A stretch of DNA of 64,000 nucleotides from the NCBI GenBank assembly GCA_022495995.1, contig JAFEMH010002091.1, forward strand, positions 184,001 to 248,000, given 5' to 3'. Source of the DNA: Adenophora triphylla var. japonica. Lineage: Eukaryota; Streptophyta; Magnoliopsida; Asterales; Campanulaceae. Below, in pieces: positions 36,729 through 46,802 of the stretch. Below the pieces are notes generated by a model. It saw nothing but the letters and a program-made list of their open reading frames with translations. It did no database searches and was not told the DNA's origin. The position numbers and the translations under genes are program-made. Numbering within the stretch: the stretch's first letter is position 1; the number at the start of each line of letters is the position of its first letter.

Positions 36729-37439
36729 GTGGAAGACATGAGCGGAGTAAAGGAGGACGTGGTTGTCCACGAGCTAAAAATCGACCCCAACTCAAGGTTC
36801 GTACAGCAAAAAAAAAGAACATTTGGAGCCGAGAAGGACACAGTCATAAAGGAAGAAATAGACAAGCTCCTACGAGTTGGAATTACAGGGGAAGTCAGAT
36901 ATCAAACGTGGCTGGCGAACGTGGTCATGGTTAAGAAGGTGAATGACAAACGGAGAATGTGTGTTGATTTCACCGACCTCAATAAAGTTTGTCCCAATGA
37001 TTGCTACCCCCTCCCCATAATCGACCGTCATGTTGACTCAATCTCAGGACACCATACTTTGAGTTTTATGGATGCCTACTCGGGATATCACCAAGTTCAA
37101 ATGGCAGAACACGACATAAAGCATACTACATTCCTAACAGCAGGAGGAACATACTATTATCAGATAATGCCTTTCGGCCTGAAGAATGCAGGGGATACAT
37201 ACCAAAGGATGGTGAACAAAGTTTTCGAAAACCAGATAGGGAGGAATATGGAGGCGTATATTGACGATATGGTGATCAAGACAAAGAACGACGACCATAT
37301 AGAAGATCTCCGTGAGACTTTCAATAACTTGAGACGCAATGATATGAAGCTAAACTCGAGCAAGTGTGTGTTCGGAGTAACAACAGGAAAGTTCCTAGCT
37401 TTCATGGTATCTCAGCATGGAATTGAAGCCAATCCCTAA
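36729..37439 (+). pseudogene. Reverse transcriptase of element P4
   Basis: A 236-codon frame with RRMCVDFTDLNKVCPND, SFMDAYSGYHQVQMAEHD, YQIMPFGLKNAGDTYQRM and the catalytic YIDDMVIK. It stops at TAA (37437-37439) after GIEANP, where intact elements continue into the thumb and connection. Confidence 0.85.
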
Positions 37440-38520
37440 AAAAATTTGTCCTAATTAATATAAAAGAGCCGACCTGTATCAAGAGGTGCAAAGGTTAAAC
37501 GGGCGCATAGCTACTCTTAGCCGTTTCATCGCCAAGTCAGCAGAGAGATCCCTCCCCTTTTTCTGAACACTCAGAGGAGGGAAGTCATTCGAATGGACAA
37601 GAGAATGCTTGGAGTCCTTTCAACAACTCAACGACTACCTCGGGAGGCCACCACTACTCAGCAACCCCATTCAAGGGGAGACTCTTTACGTCTACCTTTC
37701 AGCAACCGATCGGGCGGTCGCCGCAGCTCATATTAGAAAGGAAGATGGAGTACAAAAGTTAGTATTCAGTGTTAGTAAAGCCCTAAACGATGTGGAGAGC
37801 AGATACTTCAACGCAAAAAAGCTAGCCTATTCACTGGTCATTGCAGCGAGGAAGTTACGAGCATACTTTTCAGCTCACCCCATCGTAGTCTACACCAACT
37901 CCCCGTTGCGAAAAATCCTACACCTACTAGAGAGCTCGGGCTGACTCCTCAATTAGTCCATCGAGCTCACCGAATTTGAGATCACTTATCAGCCAAGGAG
38001 AACACTGCAAGCTCAACCCCTCGTCAATTTCCTGGTAGAAACGACCTTCACTAGTGAGCACGCTACACATGGGCCTAGCGACATGATGGAGACAGAATCC
38101 CCAGCCTTACCAGCTGATAGTTGGAAGCTTTATACCGACGGGTCTACTACAAAGAGCATGAGTGGAGGAGGCATCTTATTAATCTCCCCATATGTCAAAC
38201 AGGCGGTAGAAAAGGCGATATGATTCAAATTCCTTGCGTCTAACAACCAAGCAGGGTATGAAGCACTGATTGCGGGCATAGAGCTCACCAAAGAAATGGA
38301 TGTCAAAAAAATGGTAGCTCACATCGATTCTCAGCCCGTAGTAAATCAAGTGCGAGGGGAATATGAGGCCACACACCCCGTCCTCGCTCGTTACTTTGAA
38401 ATGGTCAAGAGATTGATATGAAATCTTGAGTATTGGGCGATCATGCGGATTAGGCGACTTGACAATGCACTAGCAAACTTGCTCTCTAAAATGGCCATCA
38501 TAGACGTTTCTTAGATGTCT
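37440..38520 (+). pseudogene. RT connection and RNase H of element P4
   Basis: 37609-37944 is the connection part (PLLSNPIQGETLYVYLSATD, SKALNDVESRYFNAKKLAYS). 38110-38515 has an archaeal-type RNase H: WKLYTDGSTTKSMSGGG, SNNQAGYEALIAGIELT and AHIDSQPVVNQVRGEYE. In-frame stops occur near 38222 (AI*FKFLAS) and 38419 (RLI*NLEYW). Confidence 0.8.
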
Positions 38521-38696
38521 TACCACATCCCCAAGGGTTAGGCCCACTTTTTACAGGTCAGTGGAATCTTTATGCTCAAAATCCCGACTCAAGTAGTCAT
38601 TTATTTGGTACCTCCCAAGGCGCCGGAGGCGCCATTCGACCACTTCTCGGGGGATTCCATTCACAAACCCAAAGTTTATGGCTGACTGATATTGCG
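38521..38696. other. Unassigned stretch upstream of the plastid insert
   Basis: This lies between the end of RNase H and the plastid 16S fragment. It does not read as pol in any frame I can recognise. It contains an inverted GGCGCCGGAGGCGCC at about 38620-38634. It may be more organelle-derived DNA or filler from the insertion event. Confidence 0.4.
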
Positions 38697-38999
38697 CAGC
38701 TCGTGCCGTAAGGTGTTGGGTTAAGTCCTGCAATGAGCACAACCCTCGTGTTTAGTTGCCTGATTTGGAACCCTGAACAAACTGCCGATGATAAGCCGGA
38801 GGAAGGTGAGGATGACGTCAAGTCATCATGCCCCTTATGCCCTGGGTTACACACGTGCTACAATGGATGGGACAAAGGGCCGCGATCCCGCGAGGGGGAG
38901 CTAACTCTAAAAACCCGTCCTCAGTTCGGATTGCAGGCTGCAACTCGCCTGCATGAAGCCGGAATCGCTAGTAATCGCCGGTCAGCCATACGGCGGTGT
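38697..38999 (+). rRNA. Plastid 16S rRNA gene fragment (nuclear insertion, not functional)
   Basis: About 300 bp matches the 3' third of chloroplast 16S rRNA, with universally conserved blocks in order: CAGCTCGTGCCGTAAGGTGT, GGATGACGTCAAGTCATCAT, ACACACGTGCTACAATGG, GGATTGCAGGCTGCAACTCG and GAATCGCTAGTAATCGCCGG. It has substitutions (for example GCAATGAGCACAACC) and a small deletion near 38759. It interrupts the pol gene between RNase H and integrase, so it is a nuclear plastid insertion (NUPT), not a working rRNA gene. Confidence 0.92.
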
Positions 39000-39009
39000 T
39001 GAGGATCTA

Positions 39010-40335
39010 GATGAGAGCAAATGGATCGAATTTCTCGATGAGCCCACCATCAACCACCCTCATATAATGGAGATAACGAGACTCAGCTGGCGAGGCTGGA
39101 GAGTGGATCGACGATATGAAAGACTATATTGAGAAGGATGTGCTCCCTGAGAACGTGCATGGGGCAAGGTTGATCAAGAAAACGGCCGCTAGATTCGTCC
39201 TCACGGACGGAGCTCTGTACAGAAGGTCGTTTACAAAACCACTACTTAGATGCGTCCTACCCGAGCAAACTGAAGACATGCTAGCAGAAGTTCACGAGGG
39301 GATATGCGGAGGACACCCGGGTGTTCGGAATTTCGCAGATAAGATTGTGACTACGGGATACTGCGGCGAACATAGGGAAAGACGCGCTCAAGTATGTAAA
39401 AAGGTGCAACAAGTGTCAGAGATGCGCAGACTTGCCAAAGAATCCCATCGACCGAGGAGATGCCAGTAGTGGCGTGCTAGCCTTTCGACATGTGGGGAAT
39501 CGACCTTATATGGCCCTTCCCCGCCGCTCGAGAAAATTGCAAATACCTGGTCGTAGTCGTTGACTACTTCACGAAATGGATAAAATCCAAACTGTTAGCC
39601 AGCATCACTCAGGAGAATGTGATAAATTTTGTACATGACTTTATTTGGTGCAGATTTGGGATCCCCCGGTAATAGTTTCTGACCATGGCCTCCAGTTCTC
39701 AGACACCTTCTCGGCCGAATGTAGAAGGCTGGGTATCAAGCATTGGCAATCATCAGTATCACATCCATAAGGCAACGGGCAAGTCGAGGCCGCAAATAAG
39801 TTAGTACTCCACACCCTGAAGAGAAATTTGGACGGACGGGCAGGACGCTGGATAGATGAGTTGCCAGCGGCAGTATGGGAAGTCCGTACCACCAAGCGGG
39901 GACCTACCGGAGAAACGCCTTTCGCGCTTACTTATAGGTCAGAAGTTATGGCTCCATCCGAGCTCGCCATTCCCACCACCCGAATAGCCCTATTTAGAGA
40001 GGACAAGAACGACAAAAATCGATTGTTAGTTCTGGACTTACTGGACGAGAGAAGGTTGGAGGCACACCTATGATCAGTAAATTACAAATAGAAAACAAAG
40101 GGATACCACGACAAAAAGGTACACAAAAGAGTATTCAGGGAAGGAGATTGGGTCCTGCGCAAAATAGAAGGGACCGGACGCAAGGCCGAGCAAAATAAAT
40201 TATCGCCCAATTAGGAAGGACCGTTCATAGTGCTATGCGTCATCAAGGAGGGAACGTGTATTCTAAAGAGGCCCTAGGGGAAGGGACTCAAGAACCCATG
40301 GCATTCAGATCACCTCATTAAGTATTTTCAGTAGT
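39010..40335 (+). pseudogene. Integrase of element P4
   Basis: Plus-strand fragments. An N-terminal zinc region (EVHEGICGGHPGVRNFADK, with a damaged Cys pair) lies at about 39290-39470. The catalytic core has DLIWPFPAARENCKYLVVVV and DYFTKW, then SDHG at about 39680 and a QVEAANK segment at about 39780. The C-terminal part has TPFALTYRSEVMAPSELAIP and, near 40240-40335, ILKRP...HLIKYFQ ending at a stop at 40333. Stops and frameshifts separate the pieces. The last 90 bp are repeated at 57462. Confidence 0.75.
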
Positions 40336-42595
40336 AACGTTGTTTATTTCCGTAGTCGTTTTTACATATACAGGGATAGATCTTTTCGAGCACCCGGTTG
40401 TTTAATTATTATGGCGAGGTTAGCTCTTTTTGAGCACTCAAAAGTTATGTTTTTTAAGGATAGCAATTTTCGAGCACTTAATCTATTGATAGTTTTACAC
40501 TCAGCTTTTGTTTGTAATTTACTTGGCCTCAAGACTTAAAAAGTCCAATACTCTTTCAACGAGCTGGATGTGTGGTCAGCACCCAGCTTGGTTCATAGCC
40601 AAGTTGAATCCACGGTCAGGATTCAACTTAACGCTCGCCAAAGTATCTAACAAAAAACACAAAAGGAGAGAGAAATGAGACAATGCCTACTAATGTAAAA
40701 GTAAAGCTGTAAAATCGGTTGAACTTTGGTCGGAGAGGAAGAACTACGGTGGTCGGAATTTGTCTGAATTCTCTTGCTGTTCTCTCAAAGGTTTTGGAAG
40801 CGTAAAGAGTGAAAGGGGGAAGACGCCTTGTTTTTATACCCTAACAATTGAGAGTTTGTTGGTCACAACCCGGGCCATGGGTCAACTTTAATGAACGCGC
40901 GCCTTCCCAAGGCGGAATGTCAAATCTCGATTCCCGCTCAACAATGATGAAAAGGTTATGACGACGCCCTTTGAAATTCAAAATGCTCCGAAGTGGGCGC
41001 CAGTTGTCCCCCACGTGCTCTACCCTCACAAGGCCTCTTGTCATTCCACCTTTCCACCTCCTCCCACTCGATCGTGTCCAACGACTCAAGCGAACACAGT
41101 GCCGATATTTGTGCTTCCTACTCTCCCCCTACTCTCGTAGAGAGCAGGGGGCCACTAAAAGGAATAACCCAAGTACTTTCTCGGGTGATAACCCATGGAG
41201 GCCCACTCAGCTACTCGTTCTTCGGAGGCCTAAGTACCTTATTGATGGGCTCGCATGGTGACCTTAACCCATGAGCACGAGCTCGGATGGTCGTTTTAGA
41301 GCCCGAGCTCAGACCCAGATCCCTTGGACAGTGGGGGACAAGTTGGGCACATCAAGGATGGCACGAGGATGAGCTCATTATTAACTGAGCTCACGAGCAT
41401 GAATCACCAACAAATTACTGAACATAATCCAGTCCTCGATCCTCGGTGCAAGCCGAGCAGGGTCGTGCTCGGACAATCCTATTTCTGCAAGGATTCTGGT
41501 GTATGAAGGATTCTAATGATAGTCAAGATACACTTTCCTAATCCAACTCTTATTCAGATCCCTATTCTTAAGGATTACTCCCTCTATCGCCTAAATATGA
41601 GATCATAACTCCAAAATCAGTTCTATTCTATTCTCTAATCGTTTTCCCTTTATTCCTTTCTTATTTTCTCTCAATCAATACTTACTCTCACGTCGGAGGG
41701 CCTTCGTGGGTAAAGCGGGCTTAGTTTATTGTTTGTTCTTCTTTTTCACGCTTATTTGAGGTAAATCTAGATATCCGATCCGTCGATTCCAGCTGAATTG
41801 ACCCAAATACAATTTTGGCTCGACCTATTCAAAATGGAAAAAGGAATAGCTTCAGAATCTTGTAAATTTTTGTATGACTCCTAAAAAACAAAAAATTGTA
41901 CTCCTTCATCCTATTTATATTGACCTAATGACGCTACAAGAATAAGGCCAATACCAACGGAAATTGTTGATGGGAAGTATTTCGTAACCAATCTTTAAAA
42001 AAAAATAGTCTGTCCATGTCCTTTTAAGATTTTGGCACCATTTTTTTAAGTCAATTGCAACAATAATATTTCGAATGAACTCCTAGTGAGGATAAGCTCT
42101 CAATTAACCCACCATGCCTTTGTGATATCCTTGAGGGGGGGCGGGGGGCGAGCCTGTTGGCTTCTTATGTGATTTATGAATGTCGACTATATTCGCTTCC
42201 TTATTAATAAGGATCATCAAATCACACAGCACAAAGTTTGCCAAGTAGCAGTCGAATAAGATTAGTTTCTAGAACTCCCGCAAGGCCACAAACAATACAT
42301 AAGGACGTTGGGAATCAAATTTACATAACTTAGTGCAAGACTTGGGGTCGCTGTATTCCTTAATCACCCAAATGTAATAAGTGTAGCAGAAGCATTCGAA
42401 TCATGTGTATGTAGCACGGCTAGTGAGCCCTTTATAGATAGAGGGTGTTTTTGCCTCAGTTATTGGTAGTGGAAGCAACAACTCTTCGAATGCCTCATTT
42501 ATGATTTTGAAGAATTTCCGGATGACTGTAAGGGAGCGTACAAGCTTGATCATTAAATCCAACTTAAAGATGGAAGGAGAAAGGAGCTTAGCCCA
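40248..42595 (+). repeat. Duplicated 2.35-kb block, left copy (3' of HEN1)
   Basis: This block starts in the last codons of the P4 integrase and continues through LTR-like DNA, including TACTCTCACGTCGGAGGGCC (about 41684-41703), a motif shared with the LTR at 62971, and then about 780 bp with no recognisable feature. The same sequence in the same order and orientation is at 57462-57693 plus 60847-62970, differing by scattered substitutions and small indels. The left copy has the uninterrupted site (TCGAGCACTTAATCTATTG, about 40471-40489) where the right copy carries a 3.15-kb insert. Because pol 3' end, LTR and flank are all shared, it is a segmental duplication or a repeat of element 3' ends, not a simple LTR pair. 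Confidence 0.85.
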
Positions 42596-42624
42596 GCCTG
42601 CTATGGTTCTCAATACATGTGTTT

Positions 42625-42679
<55 letters not shown>

Positions 42680-42917
42680 GGAGAGGGAGAGGGAGAGAGA
42701 GAGAAACAGAACCTGCACAGCCGCACATTGCTACTGTAGTTATGGATCTATTTTCAAGTCGATTCAAGTTAAGTCTACTCACTATGACTCTACAGTACCC
42801 TTTCCAACGCTTAGAAAAGAACTACCAAGACTGGTTACATCAATTATAAAGATCAGAAAGTGCAATTTGTTCAACCAAAAAAAAAAATGGCGGCATCAGT
42901 TAGTTCTTCCCAAGTTT
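42596..42917. other. 3' flank of HEN1 with (GT)n(GA)n microsatellite
   Basis: (GT)n at about 42627-42673 is followed by GA-rich DNA to about 42705, then unique-looking sequence up to the HEN1 stop codon. The HEN1 3' UTR and polyadenylation site should lie here (minus strand), but no single signal is decisive. Confidence 0.6.
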
Positions 42918-45900
42918 TCAGAGAGATTTTGAAACATTACCACCTCTCCACTCCCATATAACCTCATAAATGTGTGCTGTTTCTATTATCTGGGGAATAT
43001 AATCAACCCTCCTAAACACAGCAATCTGGGAAGCAAATCCGGGCTCCACACCAGCAACACCACCAACTCCACTAAATTCAACAGTATAATTGTGCCTTTT
43101 AGCGAGCTCAGATGCCCAATGGTTGAACTGCTCTCGAGTCCACTCAAACTTATGGTCATGGTTTCGGAATTTGCAAGATTGACTTTGACTTTTCTCATCT
43201 GCTTCATCTTCTTGGTTTTGTAGAGTGGATTTCTGAAGTATCACATTGTACTCGTAATTTGGTGTTGAAACAATAAGAATCCTTGGACAAAAAGATTTGA
43301 GTACAATGTCACCAAACAAACAAGCTTGATCTTCTTGCATATGCTCAATCACCTATTAGGAAGAAGTCCATTGTAAACATCAATTAGGCTGGTTACGTCA
43401 ATGCAATAAAATATGAAAAGAAATGGTAGGGACAGGTCGTAACTGAACAAAGCAAGAGCAGCCAAATCAATTCCATTTACTTATGGGACATGTTGATATG
43501 GTTACTGTTAGGACCAATTCACCCAGTCCCACTAGGTTTTGACCACAGCAAGAACCTTTTCACATAGTGACCAAGCAAACAAGCAAAGACAATGATTAAA
43601 TCACTATAAAGACTTTTTCATATCAAGTCATTTGAAGACTTGCATCCATTCTCCCAACCATATCTCATAGACCCTTATCTTTCCGTTACCCATCTATTAA
43701 AGACGTTTCCTCTCGTTGCTCTACCTCAAACGGTCATCCACACCTATATAAACCCCAAACTCCACCATTACATATCACCCTTTCTCACCCAAACAAAACC
43801 TTTACTCTTTTATCAACCTCCTACTCAAACCAAACCCTTAAGCCTTGCTCTTTAACCAAGTCTTTCTCAGCTTTTTGAAGCGTCTTGAAATGAGACACTC
43901 TTTTTCTTTTTACTTTATTGGTTACCTTTGAAGGCTATGCAACTAGCATTCTTAATTGGAGTGGACAATTGAGAAGAGAAAATTCTGAGGGAATTTTCTA
44001 AAACAATTCTTGCATTACGATGTATAGTATTATAGTGGATTGTTTCTTCACTTGTCAAGGAGGATAGTGAGGGGTGGACGTAGAAGTTTCTTACTTCGAA
44101 CCACTTTAAATCTTGCGTCTCTTATTTACTTTCTCTCACGCATTTACCATATAATCCCTCAAACTTATCAATTTTACCTCATAAGACAAGCAATATTTCA
44201 TCTAACCATATAATCTCTAGCTTAATAAGTACACTCTCCTTCTCATTTTACTAAGTTCACACTCCCATCATTTTATTAAGTTCACCCTCTTTATCAATTT
44301 ACTTTCTCTCCAATCACCATCACCTTAGGTCACCCCTCCCCACCTTCTCCGGTCGACAACTCCAGCAACCATCAACTCCGGCGATTTTTTCTTTTTCTCT
44401 TTTATTTTACTCTGGTGACCAAACAATTGAGAACTTAACTTATCAGTAAGTTCTCAGTTGTCAACTAAACTACTAAGAACACGATCAACTCTGACGACCG
44501 CTCTGTCGACCTCCCCGGCGACCACCAACTCCGGTGACCTCTCCGGCGACCAAACAACTGTGAACTTAACTTATCTGTAAGTTCGCAGTTGTCAACTAAA
44601 CTACTAAGAACACGATCAACTCTGGCAGCCTCCCAGATGACCACCAACTTCGGCGATCAAACAACTGAGAACTTAACTTATCAGTAAGTTCTCAGTTGTT
44701 AACTAAACTACTAAGAACACGTTCAACTCCGGCGACCACCAACTCCGGCGACCAAACAACTAAGATTTTAACTTATCAGTAAGTTCTCAGTTGTCAACTA
44801 TACTAGACGATTAACTCCGGCGACCACCAACTTCGGCGATCAAACAACTGAGAAGTTAACTTATCAGTAAGTTCTCAGTTGTCAACTAAACTACTAATAA
44901 CACGATTAACTCCGGCGACCAAACAAGTAAGTTCTCAGTTGTCTCCACTAAGAACACGATCAACTCCGGCGATCACCAACTCCGGCAACCAAACAACTGA
45001 GAAGTGAGAACTTATCAGTAAGTTCTCAGTTGTCAACTAAACTAATAAGAACACAATCAACTTTGGTAACCACCAACTTCGGCGACCTCTCCGGCGACCA
45101 AACAACTAAGAACTTAACTTATCAGTATGTTCTCAGTTGTCAACTAAACTACTAAGAACACGATTAACTCCGGCGACAACCAACTCCGGCGGCCAAACAA
45201 CTGAGAACTTAACTTATCAGTAAGTTCTCAGTTGTCTCCACTAAAAACACGATCAACTCTGGTGATCACCAACTTCGGCGACCAAACAACTGAGAACTTA
45301 ACTTATCAGTAAGTTCTCAGTTGTCAATTAAACTACTAAGAACACGATCAACTCCGGCGACCACCAACTCTGGCGACCAAATAACTGAGAACTTAACTTA
45401 TCAGTAAGTTCTCAGTTGTCAACTAAACTACTAAGAACCGATCAATTCCGTCGATCAACAACTAAAAATTTCTTAGTTATTTCTCAATGGTAAACTATCA
45501 ATTGTCAAGATATTACTCACCTTTTTTGAAATAACTGATAACTTTTCGAGATTCTTTCACTTATTTAAGCATCGGTATGAATAACATATTCTTTGTACTC
45601 TCTCCTACTTAAACAAGATATGCAACTTTTTTCTTGCTCATAACTATGAAGTTGATGAAGTTTTGACTTAAAATAAATAAATGAGGACTCATATTTATAT
45701 TAAAAGTTCCTGAAACAGTCAAGAGAGAATCTTCTTCAAGAAAAAATTAAAAAATGTGACAAGTCAAACTTCTAACAAGAAGTATATTGTTTGCTCGTAG
45801 TTTTTTAAAATCATAATATACTACTTCCGTCTCAAAATAAATATTCAATTTTTTTTAGAAAAATATATATTCAATTAAGAGAAATTTTGATTTTTTAATT

Positions 45901-46761
45901 TGATATTCGGACGTAGGTAATTGTTATTCTTTTTAAAAATTGAACTATATTATCAAAGCAAACCATAAAAATCATGAGGAATATGAGTAAGCCAGAGAGA
46001 GGGAGTACAACTAGGATGGAAAAAAGTATAGCCGAGGCAATGTGACCATTTTCCTCCACTCTCTGTTCACATTCTCGCGCTTTTAAAATTTTCACATACG
46101 GCGATTCACTAGGCCCGACTTCTTTCGCTTTTTTTCGGCCAAAAGCACCACTTTTACCTTCCTTCACGCTCCTAGACTCCGATGTTGCATCGCCAACGTC
46201 AAACTTTTTAGGCAACGGCCACTTATGGAGGCGAGCCTCGGAGGTAGGCCGTGCAGGCAATGTCGGCGGCAAGTCCTTCGGCTTCTCATTTTCATCCCTT
46301 CACTAAAGAGAATCTAACATTTCCTCCAACGAACTACAGACCAGGAAAGGAGAAGTTGATAACATGATTACAACAAACGAACAACTCAAATTTGTTCAAG
46401 AAATGGTTGGTCATTCATCGAACTTGGACAATGTCCAGATCGACATTGCCCAAAACCAAAGACCTAAAACCCTAAATCCAAACAAATTTCGATAATTGAA
46501 ATAATTAAAGCTTCAAATATTGGTCAAATTCATAAAAACCTGAATAAAATCAACTTTTTCCGAAGAAAATCAATGAATGGAAGAAAGAGGTTTGATTGGG
46601 TAAACTAAGAAGGGTTTTGAGATTGAAGGTTTGGGTTTTTGGCCTACCAGAAACAGAAAGCCGAATTTTCAAAGATTACGAAAATTGAATGGGTTTTCAG
46701 GTTTGTTGACAGAATTAAACCACCACATACGTGATAGAAAGGAAATAGGAGAGGGGCGAAT

Positions 46762-46802
<41 letters not shown>

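Larger units (their letters stand above)
34716..40335 (+). mobile_element. 5'-truncated Tat-lineage gag-pol element (P4)
   Basis: Plus-strand gag, protease, reverse transcriptase, RNase H and integrase in the usual Ty3-gypsy order. The 5' LTR and leader are missing; gag begins 16 bp after the end of the neighbouring LTR. The pol frame carries several stops and frameshifts and a plastid rDNA insert. 3' sequence follows into the duplicated block at 40248-42595. Confidence 0.8.

Noticed and set aside
38697..38999. Functional rRNA gene or bacterial contamination
   Set aside because: Only about 300 bp is present, with mutations, and both sides continue as the same retrotransposon pol gene. The sequence is plastid-like rather than bacterial.
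40841..41274. Overlapping frames of 82-96 codons in the duplicated block, with near-identical copies at 61223-61716
   Set aside because: Their conservation just reflects the recent DNA duplication. Frames overlap on both strands with no family match.
43640..43855. Small plus-strand gene with upstream TATA-like sequence in HEN1 intron 8
   Set aside because: The frame has no recognisable domain, and one TATA-like match in AT-rich intron DNA is weak evidence.
44430..45440. CRISPR-like repeat-spacer array
   Set aside because: Linkers between hairpins are themselves repeats rather than unique spacers, unit length varies, there are no cas genes, and the array is in a plant intron.
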